From Tachypleus tridentatus (lineage: Eukaryota; Arthropoda; Merostomata; Xiphosura; Limulidae): DNA of 64,000 nucleotides. Made by a program: the position numbers and the translations under genes. The stretch lies in contig NC_134833.1 of assembly GCF_004210375.1 (NCBI RefSeq), forward strand, positions 147,180,127-147,244,126. The letters are read 5' to 3'. Every line of letters starts with the position of its first letter. Positions within the stretch are counted from its first letter, which is position 1. This document shows, in pieces, positions 62,278 to 64,000 of the stretch. The notes beneath the pieces are model-generated. The model was given only the letters and a program-made list of their open reading frames with translations, had not been told where the DNA came from and did not search any database.

Positions 62278-64000
62278 AGTTAGGGGCAAATAAAACTGTC
62301 CAATTTAAGCAAAAGGATTATTTAAACAGTAAGTTCAAAAGTTTTGGCACGCTTGTCATATGATCTTTTTGTTTTTCTTAAACATGTATTATGTTTACTT
62401 CCTTTGTCAATTTTGTATATGTAATGTTTGGTAATAAATTATTTAAAAACTAGTTAGCTAGTAATATATTTTTATTTTTAATCAGAGATCAAACCTTTAA
62501 GTTTAGTTTAATGATGAATACTGGACATTTATAATCTCAGAAAAGACTCACTATCACGTGTGAAGTGAGTTTTTTGACAGAATAAGTTGGTAAAACTTTC
62601 AGCCATGGTTTAAGGTGTCTACAAAGGAAGATATACTTTGTGGAAGTGCTTTGGTTATCAGGTTTCTGATTTTGTGATTTTTAGACAATTGTGGTTGGCT
62701 TGTAGAGATGTATTTTATGAAGTCCTAATCTAGAAATATTGACCTGAATTCCTTTTAAACCCAATGTGGCAAGAAATTTACAATGTTTTAAAATCTTGCA
62801 AGTTAAGAGTAATATGTAATTAAAGTTTTCAAGCTCCCTGAAGGTATAACTTTCATAAAGATTCAAGTACAAAATGAAGTAAATATTATCTCCTCAATTC
62901 TTTTAATTATAGAAAAGTTTCAGGCTTTTAGGGGCAGAGATATTATTCATTAACTACCATGTGGAGTGGGTATAATGTGAAAATATGTTGTTGATTTTTC
63001 AGTTGTTTGGAGATTACTGTACAAGTAGTGGTGTAAAATAAGATATATATAAACTAGATCTAGATTCTCCCATCCAGCCCTCTGTGCACTCTCAGCAACT
63101 GAGTGGCTTCTGGAATTCCAAATGGAACTATATTTGGTTTCTGGTTTGCAAATTTGTACACAATATTTCATTTATATACATTTCAGAAGGTTTAAAAATT
63201 TTCATTCTTTCATCTGTATGCTGTTCCGCACATGATTAGACTCTAACATCCAGTATATTAAACTGCAATACAAGCTGGTTTTTGTCCACTTAACTCGAGA
63301 TGACAGAGGAACCGTAAATGCTATTATTTTGAGGATAAACTATTGATGACTATATTGAGGATTAAAAGATAAAATATTTCCAACACGTACATACCTGTTC
63401 TGACACTGTAGCTGTTCTTTGACATCAGCTTTGTCTGTTTAAGCATTGGTTTCACATGCTTCAGTCTTTTATAACTCACTTATCTGCAGTACTGGGATAG
63501 AGAGCACATTGACAAGGGTAGAGTAATTTGCAAATCAGATACTGCCAAGGGCATTTATGCGAGATATGAAAGATTGGAGCATGCAAAACCAATGCTTAGA
63601 TAGGCAAAGCCAATGACAAAGAATAGGTACAGTGTCAGCAGAGATAAGTATTATTAAAAATACATTTTCAGTTCAGGAAATATTTCAGATTATCAGAAAA
63701 AATTCATTATTTTATATGGTTTAAAGGCCTTTAAATTTAACTGTCAATAATAAAGAAATTGTATTAATAAGGTTTTCTGAGTTAACGTATTGTTAACTAA
63801 CAACATTTATAAAATTTTCTCTTGTTTGATATGTACAAATCCATGCATACAACATATGGAAAGTTCTTTGTTAAGAAAATACTGTTCGATGTGAACATTT
63901 TTTTAATGTGTGGTAGATTTAGGAGAACAGTAGGATATAACAGATAACATGATAGACAAGTCTAGAAAGTCTGTTTTGTTTTTTTTGTTTTTTATCAAGA
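62278..64000 (+). other. TMED10 3' UTR and flank
   Basis: Candidate polyadenylation signals: AATAAA overlapping the stop codon (62273-62278), AATAAA near 62289, AATAAAT near 62432 and AATAAA near 63751. Which is used cannot be told from sequence. No further gene or repeat is recognised; 63490-63680 shares small blocks with 52180-52390. Confidence 0.45.

Overview
The window is eukaryotic nuclear DNA: spliced genes with GT/AG introns, AT-rich spacer, several tRNA-derived SINE families, and remnants of Penelope-like (PLE), DIRS-type, mariner and hAT elements. The threonyl-tRNA-headed SINE, with its conserved core and 'aaattcaaaacaaac' tail, matches what I remember from horseshoe crab (Xiphosura) genomes. 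I therefore infer a chelicerate, most likely a horseshoe crab. That identification rests on memory and was not checked.

Layout. 1-14972: a 33-bp satellite that runs off the left edge, nearly perfect in its interior and broken into short higher-order blocks at its right edge. 14973-17822: degenerate repeats and SINEs, probably intron. 17823-20056: the large last exon of a PDZ-scaffold gene of the periaxin/AHNAK type. 20057-46500: about 26 kb of intergenic repeats. These comprise 53-bp, 47-bp and 24-bp tandem arrays, a truncated PLE (reverse transcriptase plus GIY-YIG) with its 3' end, many SINEs with target-site duplications, and a decayed DIRS-like retroelement on the minus strand (about 36.4-40.6 kb). 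46576-62277: a complete five-exon TMED10 (p24-delta) gene on the plus strand. Its introns 1 and 2 hold a mariner MITE, a second DIRS fragment, 45-bp and 33-bp minisatellites and a dismembered hAT transposase pseudogene. 62278-64000: TMED10 3' flank.

The only genes I support as functional are the PDZ-protein exon and TMED10; they are not obviously related in function. Nearly everything else is repeat biology.

The most interesting signal is in TMED10 intron 2. A 168-bp insert with a 13-bp target-site duplication sits inside the hAT pseudogene, and insert plus pseudogene fragment has been amplified into four 396-bp tandem units. Each unit carries a 42-nt segment that fits a type I hammerhead ribozyme: perfect 6-bp stem I, CUGANGA, stem II, GAAA, 4-nt palindromic stem III and U17. 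The one deviation is an extra pyrimidine before stem II. Related copies occur at 47.9 kb, 42.5 kb and 31.1 kb, the last in the 3' region of the PLE. Together they look like a PLE-linked, retrozyme-like non-autonomous family transcribed in sense within a host intron. This is inference from sequence and needs cleavage and transcript tests.
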